From assembly GCF_003952665.1 (NCBI RefSeq), contig NZ_CP017946.1:5413001-5477000 (forward strand): a stretch of DNA of 64,000 nucleotides, read 5' to 3'. Below, in pieces: positions 7,199-15,363 of the stretch (the first letter of the stretch is position 1; each line of letters opens with the position of its first letter). The position numbers were made by a program, and so were the translations under genes. The notes beneath the pieces were generated by a model. It was not told the origin of the DNA and searched no databases. It saw only the letters and a program-made list of their open reading frames with translations. The stretch comes from Bosea sp. Tri-49. Its GTDB lineage: Bacteria > Pseudomonadota > Alphaproteobacteria > Rhizobiales > Beijerinckiaceae.

Positions 7199-8941
7199 TT
7201 GAGCCGACCGGCTTCGTCTTCCGCTTCGGCCTCGATCGTGTCGTCGGCGCTGGCGTCGTGCCGGGGCTCGTTCGTGGTGGTTGGTGTCTTCTCCGGCGTC
7301 ATCAACCTCTTGATGCTGGGCGGTTCGTTCTACATGCTCCAGGTCTATGACCGGGTGCTGAGCTCGCGCAGCGTCCAGACGCTGATCGGCCTGTCGCTGT
7401 TGCTGCTCGCCGCCTATGTGCTGCAGGGCTTTTTGGACGGTATCCGCGTCCGGCTGCTCGCCCGGATCGGCGCGCGCTTCGACGAGGCGGTCTCGCCGTC
7501 TGCCTTCGCCGCGGCCCAGAAGCTGCCGCTGCTCGGCTTCAAGTCCGAGCAGGCGCTGCAGCCGATCCGCGATCTCGATCAGCTCCGCGGCTTTTTATCC
7601 TCGCTCGGCCCGACCGCGCTGCTCGACATGCCCTGGCTGCCGCTGTTCCTGGCCGGGGCCTTCTTCCTGCACCCCTGGCTCGGCTGGCTCGTCGTTGCCG
7701 GCGGCCTCGTCATCGTCCTGCTGACCTGGCTGACCGAGTTGAAGAGCCGCGAGGCGACCAAGGCGCAGCTCACGAGCGGGGCGGCCCGGCAGGCGGTCGC
7801 CGAGGCGAGCCGGCGCAATGCAGAGGCGCTGACCGCGATGGGCATGGCCCCTGCCTTCCAGCGCAAATGGCGCGAACTCAACCTGCGCCATGTCCGCGAC
7901 TGGCTCGCCGGCTCGGACGCGACCAGCGGCATCGGCGCCTTCGCAAAAGTCTTCCGCATGGTGCTGCAATCGGCGGTGCTTGGCCTAGGGGCGTACCTTG
8001 CCATGCACAACGAGATCTCGGGCGGGGCGATGATCGCCGCCTCGATCATGGCCTCGCGCGCGCTGGCGCCGATCGAGATCGCCGTCGCGCATTGGAAGGG
8101 TTTTGTCGGCGCGCGCCAGGGCTTGAAGCGGCTGCGGCAGGTGCTCGACTCGCCGGCTTTCGCGGATGTCGAACGCACCACCCTGCCGGCGCCGCGCCAT
8201 GAGCTCATTGCCGAAGGGCTGATCGTCGCAGCGCCGGGCAGGCAGGCGCCTATCCTGCAAGGCGTCTCGCTGTCGCTCAAGGCCGGCCAGGGCCTCGGCA
8301 TCATCGGGCCGAGCGCGTCCGGCAAGTCGACGCTGGTCCGGGCGCTGGTCGGGGTCTGGCGCCCGCTCAAGGGCGAGGTCCGGCTCGACGGCGCCGCGCT
8401 CGGGCAATGGGAGCAAAGCGAGCTTGGCCGCCATATCGGCTATCTGCCGCAGGACATCGAGCTGTTCGAGGGCACGGTGGCGCAGAACATCGCCCGCTTC
8501 GATCCAGATGCGGATGACGAGGCGATCGTCGCGGCTGCGCAGGCAGCCGGCGCGCATGAGCTGATCCTGCGGCTCGAGCAGGGCTACGACACCCGCATCG
8601 GCGAGGCGGGATTAAGCCTGTCCGGCGGCCAGCGCCAGCGCATCGGCCTGGCGCGGGCGCTCTATGGCGAGCCCTTCCTCACCGTGCTCGACGAGCCCAA
8701 CTCCAATCTCGACCATGACGGCGACGAGGCGCTGACCCGGGCGATCCGCGGGGTCCGCGAGCGCGGCGGCATCGTCATCGTCGTGACCCATCGCCAGACC
8801 GCGATCGCCGGCGTCGATCACCTCGCGATGATGGCCGATGGCCGCATCCAGGCTTTCGGCCCGAAGGAGGAGATCCTGCAGAAGGTGCTGAAGCAAGGCG
8901 GTTTGCCGAATGTTAAACGCCAGCCGGCGGTGGCGTCATGA
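7199..8941 (+). CDS. Type I secretion ABC transporter (PrtD family)
   Basis: A 580-residue fused permease/ATPase that powers export of a substrate through a type I secretion channel. The N-terminal half holds the PrtD-type start SGVINLLMLGGSFYMLQVYDRV and about six membrane helices. The C-terminal half has Walker A (GPSASGKST), the LSGGQRQRIGLARAL signature, and the distinctive Walker B DEPNSNLD seen in PrtD/AprD rather than HlyB. No C39 peptidase or CLD domain is present. The annotated start is a TTG with a poor ribosome-binding site, so the true N-terminus may differ by a few codons. It overlaps the next gene by four bases. Confidence 0.85.
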   Translation: MSRPASSSASASIVSSALASCRGSFVVVGVFSGVINLLMLGGSFYMLQVYDRVLSSRSVQTLIGLSLLLLAAYVLQGFLDGIRVRLLARIGARFDEAVSPSAFAAAQKLPLLGFKSEQALQPIRDLDQLRGFLSSLGPTALLDMPWLPLFLAGAFFLHPWLGWLVVAGGLVIVLLTWLTELKSREATKAQLTSGAARQAVAEASRRNAEALTAMGMAPAFQRKWRELNLRHVRDWLAGSDATSGIGAFAKVFRMVLQSAVLGLGAYLAMHNEISGGAMIAASIMASRALAPIEIAVAHWKGFVGARQGLKRLRQVLDSPAFADVERTTLPAPRHELIAEGLIVAAPGRQAPILQGVSLSLKAGQGLGIIGPSASGKSTLVRALVGVWRPLKGEVRLDGAALGQWEQSELGRHIGYLPQDIELFEGTVAQNIARFDPDADDEAIVAAAQAAGAHELILRLEQGYDTRIGEAGLSLSGGQRQRIGLARALYGEPFLTVLDEPNSNLDHDGDEALTRAIRGVRERGGIVIVVTHRQTAIAGVDHLAMMADGRIQAFGPKEEILQKVLKQGGLPNVKRQPAVAS

Positions 8942-10260
8942 ACGAGACGGGCGCGACCTTGGAGCAGCAGGGCTTCGGACGTTCCTTGCGGGGCCTTGCG
9001 CTCGCCGGCTGCGTCGGCCTTGCCCTGTTCGCCGGCACTGTCGGGGTCTGGGCGGTGGCGACGACTTTGTCGGGCGCGGTCATCGCCAGCGGCCAGTTCG
9101 TTGTCGACGGCAACGTCAAGAAGGTCCAGCACGCGACCGGCGGCATCGTCGGCGAGCTCAGGGTCCGCGAGGGCGACCGGGTCGAACAGGATCAGGTGGT
9201 GATCCGCCTCGACGATACCGTCACCCGCGCCAACCTCCAGGTCGTGGTGAAGCAGCTCGACGAGCTTGGTGTCCGCCGCGGGCGTGTCGAGGCCGAGCGC
9301 GCGGGCAAGGACGCGATCACCTTCGTGGCCGATCTCACCGCCCGCCGACACGAGCCGGAGCTCGCCGAACTGATCGAGGCCGAGATGAGCCTGTTCGAGG
9401 CCAGGCGCGCCGCCCGCGACGGCCAGAAGGCGCAGCTTTCCGCCCGCATCGCCCAGCTCGGCGATGAGATCGCCGGCCTCAAGGCCCAGCAAAAGGCGCG
9501 CGACCTGCAGGCGGTGCTGATCGAGGAGGAGCTCACCGGGATCCGCTGGCTCTATGCCAGGAACCTGGTCGCGCTCAACCGACGGACCGCGCTCGAGCGC
9601 GAGGCGGCAAGCCTGGAAGGCCAGAAGGGCCAGCTCATCGCGGCCTTGGCCCAGGCGCAGGGCAAGATCGCCGAGACCAGGCTGCAGATCATCCAGATCG
9701 ATGCTGCCTTGCGCGAGGAGGTGATGAAGGAGCTGCGCGAGATTCAAGCGCGGAGCGCCGAGCTGGTCGAGCGCCGCGTCGCTGCCGAAGACCAGATGAA
9801 GCGGGTCGAGATCCGCAGCCCGAGCTCAGGCTTCGTCCATCAGCTTGCCGTCCATACGGTCGGCGGCGTGATCACCCCGGCGGAACCTGCCATGCTGATC
9901 GTGCCGGCAGAAGACGCGCTCCAGGTCGAGGCCAGGATCAACCCGCCCGATATCGACCAGATCGCGCTCGGCCAGGAGGCGCGGGTCAAGATCCACGCCT
10001 TCAACCAGCGCACCACGCCGGAGCTTGCCGGCAAGGTCACCCGCATCTCGGCCGACACCAGCCGCGACCAGCAGACCGGCGCGACGTTCTACACCATCCG
10101 CGTCTCGATGCCGGCAGCCGAGTTCGCCCGCCTCGGCCAGAACCGCGTCAGTGCCGGCATGCAGGCCGAGGTCTTCGTCAAAACCGAAGACCGAACACCC
10201 CTCGAATACATCGTCAAACCCCTCAAAGACCAAATCGCCAAGGCGTTCAGGGAGAGGTAA
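8938..10260 (+). CDS. Type I secretion membrane-fusion protein (HlyD/PrtE family)
   Basis: A 440-residue periplasmic adaptor. One N-terminal membrane helix lies around residues 20-45. A first lipoyl half-motif (VKKVQHATGGIVGELRVREGDRVEQDQ) follows, then a long coiled coil (~residues 95-280). The second lipoyl/beta-barrel half contains RVEIRSPSSGFVHQL and the family signature near GMQAEVFVKTEDRTPLEYIVKPL. Start overlaps the ABC transporter stop (ATGA). No outer-membrane TolC partner and no RTX substrate gene is present in the window, so the exported protein is encoded elsewhere or has been lost. Confidence 0.85.
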   Translation: MNETGATLEQQGFGRSLRGLALAGCVGLALFAGTVGVWAVATTLSGAVIASGQFVVDGNVKKVQHATGGIVGELRVREGDRVEQDQVVIRLDDTVTRANLQVVVKQLDELGVRRGRVEAERAGKDAITFVADLTARRHEPELAELIEAEMSLFEARRAARDGQKAQLSARIAQLGDEIAGLKAQQKARDLQAVLIEEELTGIRWLYARNLVALNRRTALEREAASLEGQKGQLIAALAQAQGKIAETRLQIIQIDAALREEVMKELREIQARSAELVERRVAAEDQMKRVEIRSPSSGFVHQLAVHTVGGVITPAEPAMLIVPAEDALQVEARINPPDIDQIALGQEARVKIHAFNQRTTPELAGKVTRISADTSRDQQTGATFYTIRVSMPAAEFARLGQNRVSAGMQAEVFVKTEDRTPLEYIVKPLKDQIAKAFRER

Positions 10261-10408
10261 TGTACGCGTTCAGATCGATACATTAGTTAAGCTCACGCAA
10301 TGCGAGTGCATTGCCTGGATTTGAAGCTGTATAAGTGGTGACCGTCGTTGCTTCGGTCGGCAATGCGCACTTAGAAAAGACGGTGTCTGTTCTAGGGGCG
10401 GAAGCATA

Positions 10409-10843
10409 ATGTCCAAATACTCAACGGAATTGCTCGAATTGTCTGCAATGGTCGTCGCAGCCTTCGTTCGCCATAACCGCCTTCCGCAGGCCGATCTTGC
10501 CGGTCTCATTGAACAGACCCACGCGGCGCTGGGCCGCCTCGGCCAGGAGCCAGCAGTCGCGCCGGCCGAAAAACCTGTTCCGGCAGTCCCGATCAGGAAA
10601 TCCGTGACGCCTGACGCCATCTACAGCCTGGAGGATGGTAAGCCGTTCAAGTCCCTGAAACGGCACCTGCGATCGGCTTACGACATGTCGCCGGAGGACT
10701 ATCGCGCCAAATGGGAGCTACCGGCCGATTATCCGATGGTCGCCCCGAACTATGCCGAAGCGCGCTCGCAGATGGCCAAGAGCCTGGGCCTTGGTCGGAA
10801 GAAGGGGCAGGTCGCCCCGAAAAGGCGAAACAGGAAGACCTGA
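10409..10843 (+). CDS. Ros/MucR-family transcriptional regulator lacking two zinc ligands
   Basis: A 144-residue protein with the Ros/MucR DNA-binding core: IYSLEDGKPFKSLKRHL from residue 71, then DMSPEDYRAKWELPADYPMVAPNYAEARS and SLGLGRK. In canonical members four residues bind zinc (Cys, Asp or Cys, His, His). Here the first Cys is Ser73 and the last His is Ala90, while Asp76 and His86 remain. Zinc-free Ros homologues that still fold and bind DNA are known in Mesorhizobium. It sits 149 bases after the secretion genes, possibly as a local regulator, with its own AT-rich leader. Confidence 0.85.
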   Translation: MSKYSTELLELSAMVVAAFVRHNRLPQADLAGLIEQTHAALGRLGQEPAVAPAEKPVPAVPIRKSVTPDAIYSLEDGKPFKSLKRHLRSAYDMSPEDYRAKWELPADYPMVAPNYAEARSQMAKSLGLGRKKGQVAPKRRNRKT

Positions 10844-10912
10844 CCTAAGCTCCTGCGACAGCTGTGCCGCGGTCCGAGCCATGACTTCAATGCGGACGTG
10901 ACTGCTTCCTCC

Positions 10913-11155
10913 CTAGCTGACACCCCGCCGGCTGACGCGGACCTTCCGCTTCGCCTCCTCGATGTCGTGGCAACGGCCGAATTCGGCCGCCGACCGGCTT
11001 CTGCCCTTCGACATCGCCCAATGCCATCGTGGCGTGCCGTCCGGAGCGTACTTGTCATGCGTGATAACGGCGATCTTCTCGCCCGTCTCGTCTTCGACAT
11101 GGAAGAGATGATCGATGTCCGGCCACGTCCGCCGAACCCAAATTCGCGCCGCCAT
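10913..11155 (-). CDS. Small hypothetical protein, 80 residues
   Basis: Begins MAARIWVRRTWPDIDHLFHVED and is preceded by an excellent GGGAGG about six bases from the ATG, so it is probably translated. It is rich in Trp, His and Arg, with paired beta-like segments (HLFHVEDETGEKIAVITHDKY) and a basic tail. There is no membrane segment or recognised domain. It lies inside the tRNA-Gly-bounded segment and is convergent with the MucR-like gene. Confidence 0.55.
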   Translation of the reverse strand: MAARIWVRRTWPDIDHLFHVEDETGEKIAVITHDKYAPDGTPRWHWAMSKGRSRSAAEFGRCHDIEEAKRKVRVSRRGVS

Positions 11156-11556
11156 TGCGTGCCTCCCGCCAATCTTATGTTCTTAGTTTGTTCTGGCATG
11201 CGGAATCAAGAGCGTATTCGCGCACCAGCGAGCACATATGCTGGAAGTAGACGAAATGGACCGGGAAATGACCGCAGCTTGTCGGGGAGCGCGGCAATAA
11301 GCGAGTGGCGCCGGGGGCGTGCTGCGCAACTTTTCCATGCGACGGTGGACGGCGATCGCTCAGTATTCTCTGCCGAGGTCGGTCCGATTCTTGGTGATCA
11401 ATGGCTGCTGTCTTTAACTAAGCGCAGCGCAGCCAACTGCTCGCAAATCGAGCAAATGGCTGCGAATCCTGATTGCAGACCGTGTTGCGACCACTCCTCA
11501 CGGCGCGTTGGTCGCAACGGATAAGGCCGCGGAACGCTAGCGGGTACTTTGGACGG
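11156..11556. other. Non-coding stretch inside the tRNA-bounded segment
   Basis: About 400 bases between two minus-strand hypotheticals. Plus-strand open frames here have no ribosome-binding site and amino-acid content unlike a real protein. I see no repeat or RNA gene; the sequence may hold the promoter of the 80-residue gene. Confidence 0.4.
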
Positions 11557-11847
11557 TCAGTCAGGGGTTTCGGGCTCGTCGAGCATTTCATGGATCAGCT
11601 CGGCCGCCTTCTCCGTTGAGATCCTTTTGACGCCCGAACTCGCAAGCCTATCGAACATTTTCGCCACCGCCGCGATAGCGTCGTGCTCAGCAGCTGAAAT
11701 GGCCAAAGACGCCTGAGCCAGGGCCGTGTCCCGATTGGCAAGAACGATCGGTGTCGCCGATGAATGCAGCGTCGTCGTAAATCCGTCGATGAGCTCTCTG
11801 GCCCGTTCTTCGGGCGTGTATCCCGGCGGAGGACTGATTTGTGTCAT
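11557..11847 (-). CDS. Hypothetical protein, about 96 residues
   Basis: Helical protein beginning MTQISPPPGYTPEERARELIDGF and ending with an acidic tail. An upstream ATG at 11898 would add 17 residues, but neither start has a clear ribosome-binding site. The motif ISTEKAAELIHEML suggests a small helical bundle, and no domain is recognised. It is the gene closest to the intact tRNA-Gly within the putative island. Confidence 0.45.
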   Translation of the reverse strand: MTQISPPPGYTPEERARELIDGFTTTLHSSATPIVLANRDTALAQASLAISAAEHDAIAAVAKMFDRLASSGVKRISTEKAAELIHEMLDEPETPD

Positions 11848-12028
11848 TCTGACGCAACCCAATGACGAGACTAAGCTACCGTTCAATGTCCGTGCCATTG
11901 TGGGCGACGTGGCGGTGTGAGCTGCATCGTCACTCCAATGTGGCGTCTGCCGCTGCTATCGGGTTGGGCTCGCCATTGCTGACCTCCTGCGTATGCAAGT
12001 CACCGAACGGCTTTATCGCGCGTGTAGC

Positions 12029-12182
12029 CACGGGCTTTCGGAGCCGTTCAGAATTCGCCCCGAGCCGCTCAGGCCAGAAAAGCAAAAAGCGCCGGGAAAC
12101 CCGACGCTTACATGCTTCTCAAGTTCTAAGATTGTCTGGAGCGGGCGAAGGGATTCGAACCCTCGACCCCAACCTTGGCAAG
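12029..12182 (-). repeat. tRNA-Gly-proximal copy of the direct repeat
   Basis: Counterpart of the decayed copy at 6570-6722. It includes the 3' half of the intact tRNA-Gly, the terminator and about 55 bases beyond. The two copies are in the same orientation and bracket about 5.3 kb, as left and right attachment sites would. Confidence 0.68.
12078..12109 (-). terminator. Rho-independent terminator after tRNA-Gly
   Basis: On the minus strand AGCGTCGGG and CCCGGCGCT (12088-12108) pair around a TTT loop and are followed by TTTTTGCTTTT. It lies about 30 bases after the tRNA 3' end and fits as its terminator. Confidence 0.75.
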
Positions 12183-12211
12183 GTTGTGCTCTACCCCTGA
12201 GCTACACCCGC
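12137..12211 (-). tRNA. tRNA-Gly(GCC)
   Basis: Full cloverleaf of 75 bases including an encoded CCA. Acceptor strand GCGGGTG pairs with CGCCCGC. The D arm is AGCTCAGGGGTAGAGC, the anticodon arm has loop TTGCCAA with anticodon GCC, and the T arm is GAGGGTTCGAATCCCTTC. Its 3' half is duplicated 5.4 kb away. Confidence 0.95.
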
Positions 12212-12396
12212 ATCCGAGACAGTCGCGCCGTGTTGGCGGCGCGGCCGGGTTATTGCCCCAAAGCGGCGGGAAGCGCAAGCGTCTTGTTGCAGGAATTTCA
12301 CACAGGCCTACGTCGGGGCCAATTCTGCCCATTGGAATCTGGACTTCCCAGCCTGTCTTTCCGATCTTCCTGCTCCAGCGATGAAGCGGGATCAGC

Positions 12397-13116
12397 ATGG
12401 CGAAGGCGGCGGCGAGAGGCAGGATCGAGCGATTCGGGCGCGGGATGCTCCGCGTTGTGTTGAGCTTGGCCGCATTGGTCCTCCTCTCCACGCTGGCGAT
12501 CGTTGTCGGCGCCCTGCCGCTCGGTTTCGGGCCGGCGCGGCCCGGCGAGCGGAATGTCACGATCTATGTCGCGAGCAACGGCTTCCACAGCGACATCGTG
12601 CTGCCGACCGCAAGCGCGGATAAGGATTGGCGGCCACTACTGGCGGCCTCACCGCTGACCGAGCCCTATCGCGACGCGCCCTGGGTCGCCTTCGGCTGGG
12701 GGGCCGAGACGGCTTACACCGAGCTCGGCACTTTGGCTGATCTGTCGCTGGGCTTGATTCTGAAAGCCACCGCCTTCGATCGCTCGGTCGTGCATGTCCA
12801 GCCGGTGGCGGCGGTTCGGACAGGGACGGATCTACGCAGCTTCACGATCAGCGAAGCGGGCTATCGTGCACTCGTCGGCCATGTCGAGGCCAGCCTCCAG
12901 CTGGACGAGGCTGGCGAGCCCGTGATCCTGCCGGGTGTCAGCCATGGAAACGGCGATGCCTTCCTGCGCGGGCGCGATCGCTTCTGGCTGTTGCGCAGCT
13001 GCAATGTCTGGGTCGGGGAGGCCCTGCGCAAGGCAGGCCTGCCGGTCGGGCTCTGGACGCCGCTCGTGCAATCGCTCATGTGGTCGCTCGGCCCCGGCGA
13101 CGCGCTGGAGCGCTGA
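12397..13116 (+). CDS. DUF2459/TIGR02117-family membrane-anchored protein
   Basis: A 239-residue protein with one N-terminal hydrophobic helix (residues ~20-42), probably a membrane anchor or uncleaved signal, and a periplasmic domain. Family landmarks are VASNGFHSDIVLP, VAFGWGAETAYTE and SCNVWVGEALRKAGLPVGLWTPL. The conserved Asn-His and Cys-Asn suggest a papain-like hydrolase fold, but no activity has been established that I know of. It is followed 22 bases later by the prolyl-tRNA editing homologue on the same strand. Confidence 0.75.
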   Translation: MAKAAARGRIERFGRGMLRVVLSLAALVLLSTLAIVVGALPLGFGPARPGERNVTIYVASNGFHSDIVLPTASADKDWRPLLAASPLTEPYRDAPWVAFGWGAETAYTELGTLADLSLGLILKATAFDRSVVHVQPVAAVRTGTDLRSFTISEAGYRALVGHVEASLQLDEAGEPVILPGVSHGNGDAFLRGRDRFWLLRSCNVWVGEALRKAGLPVGLWTPLVQSLMWSLGPGDALER

Positions 13117-13138
13117 CCAGAGAGCCCGAGCTGCCAGG

Positions 13139-13690
13139 ATGAATTTCGCCCTGCCGATCGATGTCCCAAAGCCGGCGACGCCCGCCGATCTGATCGCCAC
13201 GCTCGATGCGCTCGGCCTCGCGACCACGCGCATCGACCATGTCGCGGTCTTCACCGTCGCCGAATCGAAGGAATTGCGCGGCAAGGTTCCCGGCCACCAC
13301 ACCAAGAACCTGTTCCTCAAGGACAAGAAGGGGAAGCTCTTCCTGGTCTCGGCGCTGGAGAGCACGCGGATCGACCTGAAGCGGCTGCACGAGACGCTCG
13401 GCGCCAGCGGGCGGCTCTCCTTCGGCTCGGCCGAGCTGTTGATGGAGACGCTGGGCGTGACGCCGGGCTCGGTCACCGCCTTTGCCGTGATCAACGATCG
13501 TGGCGGGCGCGTCATCATGGTGCTCGACGCGGCCTTGATGAACGGCGAGCGCATGAACTTCCACCCGCTGGTCAATACGGCGACGCTCGGCATCGCGCGC
13601 GATGATATGCTGGCCTTCCTGCGGGCCGTCGGGCACGAGCCGATGATCGTTGAACTTCCGGTGCCGCCGGACGATGGACAGAACGGCTGA
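13139..13690 (+). CDS. YbaK/ProX-type aminoacyl-tRNA deacylase (prolyl-tRNA editing domain)
   Basis: A 183-residue stand-alone homologue of the prolyl-tRNA synthetase editing domain, which hydrolyses mischarged Ala-tRNA(Pro) or similar. Typical features are the opening LIATLDALGLATTRIDHVAVFTVAES, the catalytic-lysine region HHTKNLFLKDKKGKLFLVSA, and VTPGSVTAFAVIND followed by NFHPLVNTATLGI. The length is normal for the ProXp-ala/PrdX group. Cytoplasmic. It ends 79 bases before the thioredoxin gene. Confidence 0.85.
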   Translation: MNFALPIDVPKPATPADLIATLDALGLATTRIDHVAVFTVAESKELRGKVPGHHTKNLFLKDKKGKLFLVSALESTRIDLKRLHETLGASGRLSFGSAELLMETLGVTPGSVTAFAVINDRGGRVIMVLDAALMNGERMNFHPLVNTATLGIARDDMLAFLRAVGHEPMIVELPVPPDDGQNG

Positions 13691-13769
13691 AGCCACCCAT
13701 CTATGGGACGGCCCGCTACGGTGGGCATCCGGTTTTCAAGTCGACAGATTGCTAAGCGAAGGACGAGCC

Positions 13770-14669
13770 ATGCTGGTCAATGGCGATGCGGCCCCGGCCA
13801 AGGGGATGATCAAGGACACGACGACGCAGGGCTTCCGCCAGGACGTCATCGCCGAATCGATGAACCAGCCGGTGCTGGTCGATTTCTGGGCGCCATGGTG
13901 CGGCCCGTGCAAGCAGCTCACCCCGGTGATCGAGAAGGTGGTCAATGAGGCCGGCGGCAAGGTCAAGCTGGTCAAGATGAACATCGACGAGCATCCGGCG
14001 ATCCCCGGCCAGCTCGGCATCCAGTCGATCCCCGCGGTGATCGCCTTCCAGCGCGGTCAGCCGGTCGACGGCTTCATGGGCGCGCAGCCCGAGAGCCAGG
14101 TGAAGGCCTTCATCGAGAAGCTCGTGGGACCGATGGGCCCCGGGCCGGTCGAGGAGGTGCTGGCGGCTGCGGCGGAGGCTCTGGAGGCTGGCGACGCCGC
14201 CGGTGCGAGCGAGCTCTATGCCGAGGTTCTGGCCGCCGAGCCGGAGAACGTCACTGCGATCGCCGGAATAGCACGCCTGCATCTCGACGCCGGTGACATC
14301 GAGGGTGCCAAGGGCTTCCTCGCCATGGTGCCTGAAGCGAAGGGGCAGGATCCGGCCGTCGCGGCGGTCAGGGCCGCGGTCGAGCTTGCCGAGCAGGCTG
14401 CCTCGCTCGGCGACACAGCCGAGCTCGAGGCCAGGGTTGCGGCCAACCCGAAGGACCATCAGGCCCGTTTCGACCTGGCGCTGGCGCTGAATGCCACCGA
14501 CAAGCGCGAGGAGGCGGTCGACCATCTGGTTGCGATCATCAAGGCCGATCGCAAATGGAACGACGACGGCGCCCGCAAGCAGCTGCTGCAGTTCTTCGAG
14601 GCCTGGGGGCCGATGGACGAGCACAGCGTCGCCGGCCGTCGCAAGCTGTCGGTCCTGCTGTTTTCGTGA
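13770..14669 (+). CDS. Thioredoxin-TPR co-chaperone (CnoX/YbbN type)
   Basis: A 299-residue protein with an N-terminal thioredoxin domain carrying an intact WCGPC active site near residue 45, the cis-proline motif SIPAVIAF, and a C-terminal tetratricopeptide-like helical repeat region (~residues 130-295). This layout matches CnoX, a holdase that hands substrates to DnaK/GroEL. The ATG at 13770 has GAAGGACGAG upstream, whereas longer frames overlap the preceding gene. The SIPAV cis-Pro and intact CxxC imply real redox capacity, unlike E. coli CnoX, where the motif is degenerate. Confidence 0.85.
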   Translation: MLVNGDAAPAKGMIKDTTTQGFRQDVIAESMNQPVLVDFWAPWCGPCKQLTPVIEKVVNEAGGKVKLVKMNIDEHPAIPGQLGIQSIPAVIAFQRGQPVDGFMGAQPESQVKAFIEKLVGPMGPGPVEEVLAAAAEALEAGDAAGASELYAEVLAAEPENVTAIAGIARLHLDAGDIEGAKGFLAMVPEAKGQDPAVAAVRAAVELAEQAASLGDTAELEARVAANPKDHQARFDLALALNATDKREEAVDHLVAIIKADRKWNDDGARKQLLQFFEAWGPMDEHSVAGRRKLSVLLFS

Positions 14670-14691
14670 GGTGGAAGAGGAGCGCGAGCCG

Positions 14692-15363
14692 ATGGGCATG
14701 AACGCGGTCTATTCCGGGCCGGAAGACTGCCCGGCAGTGATCCCGCTGTTTCCGCTCGCGGGCGCGCTGCTGCTGCCGCGCGGCCAGATGCCGCTCAACA
14801 TCTTCGAGCCGCGCTATCTTGCCATGATCGATGACGCGCTGCGCACGCACCGCGTCATCGGCATGATCCAGCCCGAACCGGAGAACGGGCGCCAGTCGCA
14901 GGTGCCGGCGCTGCTCCAGGTCGGCTGCCTCGGCCGCATCACCCAGTTCGCCGAGACCGGGGATGATCGCTACGTCATCACGCTCACCGGCGTCGCGCGC
15001 TTCCGATTGGAGGAGGAGCTCTCCGTCACCACGCCTTACCGTCAGGCCCGTATCGCCTATGACGGCTTCACGGTCGATTTCCAGGCGCGCGCCGGCGAGG
15101 AGGAGGTCGATCGCGCCGCGCTGCTCAAGGCGCTGCGCAGCTTCGCCAAGGCGAACGAGCTCAAGATCGACTGGAAGGGCGTCAACGAGGCGCCGAACGA
15201 GGCGCTGGTCAACGCGCTCTCGATGATGTGCCCGTTCGGCCCCCCCGAGAAGCAGGCGCTGCTGGAGGCGCCGAGCCTGAAGAGCCGGGCCGAGGTGCTG
15301 GTCGCGATCACCGAGATCGAGCTCGCGCGGGGTGGTTCCGACCCGGACACGACGCTGCAGTGA
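14692..15363 (+). CDS. LON peptidase substrate-binding-domain protein
   Basis: A 223-residue protein consisting only of the N-terminal LON substrate-binding (PUA-like) domain: PLFPLAGALLLPRGQMPLNIFEPRYLAMI, a long central region (CLGRITQFAETGDDRYVITLTGVARFRL), and a C-terminal helical bundle. No AAA or Ser-Lys protease part is present, as in other alphaproteobacterial stand-alone versions. It follows the thioredoxin gene after 22 bases, with an AGAGGAG ribosome-binding site. The pairing of the two genes suggests a role in protein quality control. Confidence 0.85.
   Translation: MGMNAVYSGPEDCPAVIPLFPLAGALLLPRGQMPLNIFEPRYLAMIDDALRTHRVIGMIQPEPENGRQSQVPALLQVGCLGRITQFAETGDDRYVITLTGVARFRLEEELSVTTPYRQARIAYDGFTVDFQARAGEEEVDRAALLKALRSFAKANELKIDWKGVNEAPNEALVNALSMMCPFGPPEKQALLEAPSLKSRAEVLVAITEIELARGGSDPDTTLQ

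Noticed and set aside
6252..12136. Integrase or transposase gene for the tRNA-Gly island
   Set aside because: No frame carries tyrosine- or serine-recombinase or DDE motifs; the island idea rests only on the repeats.
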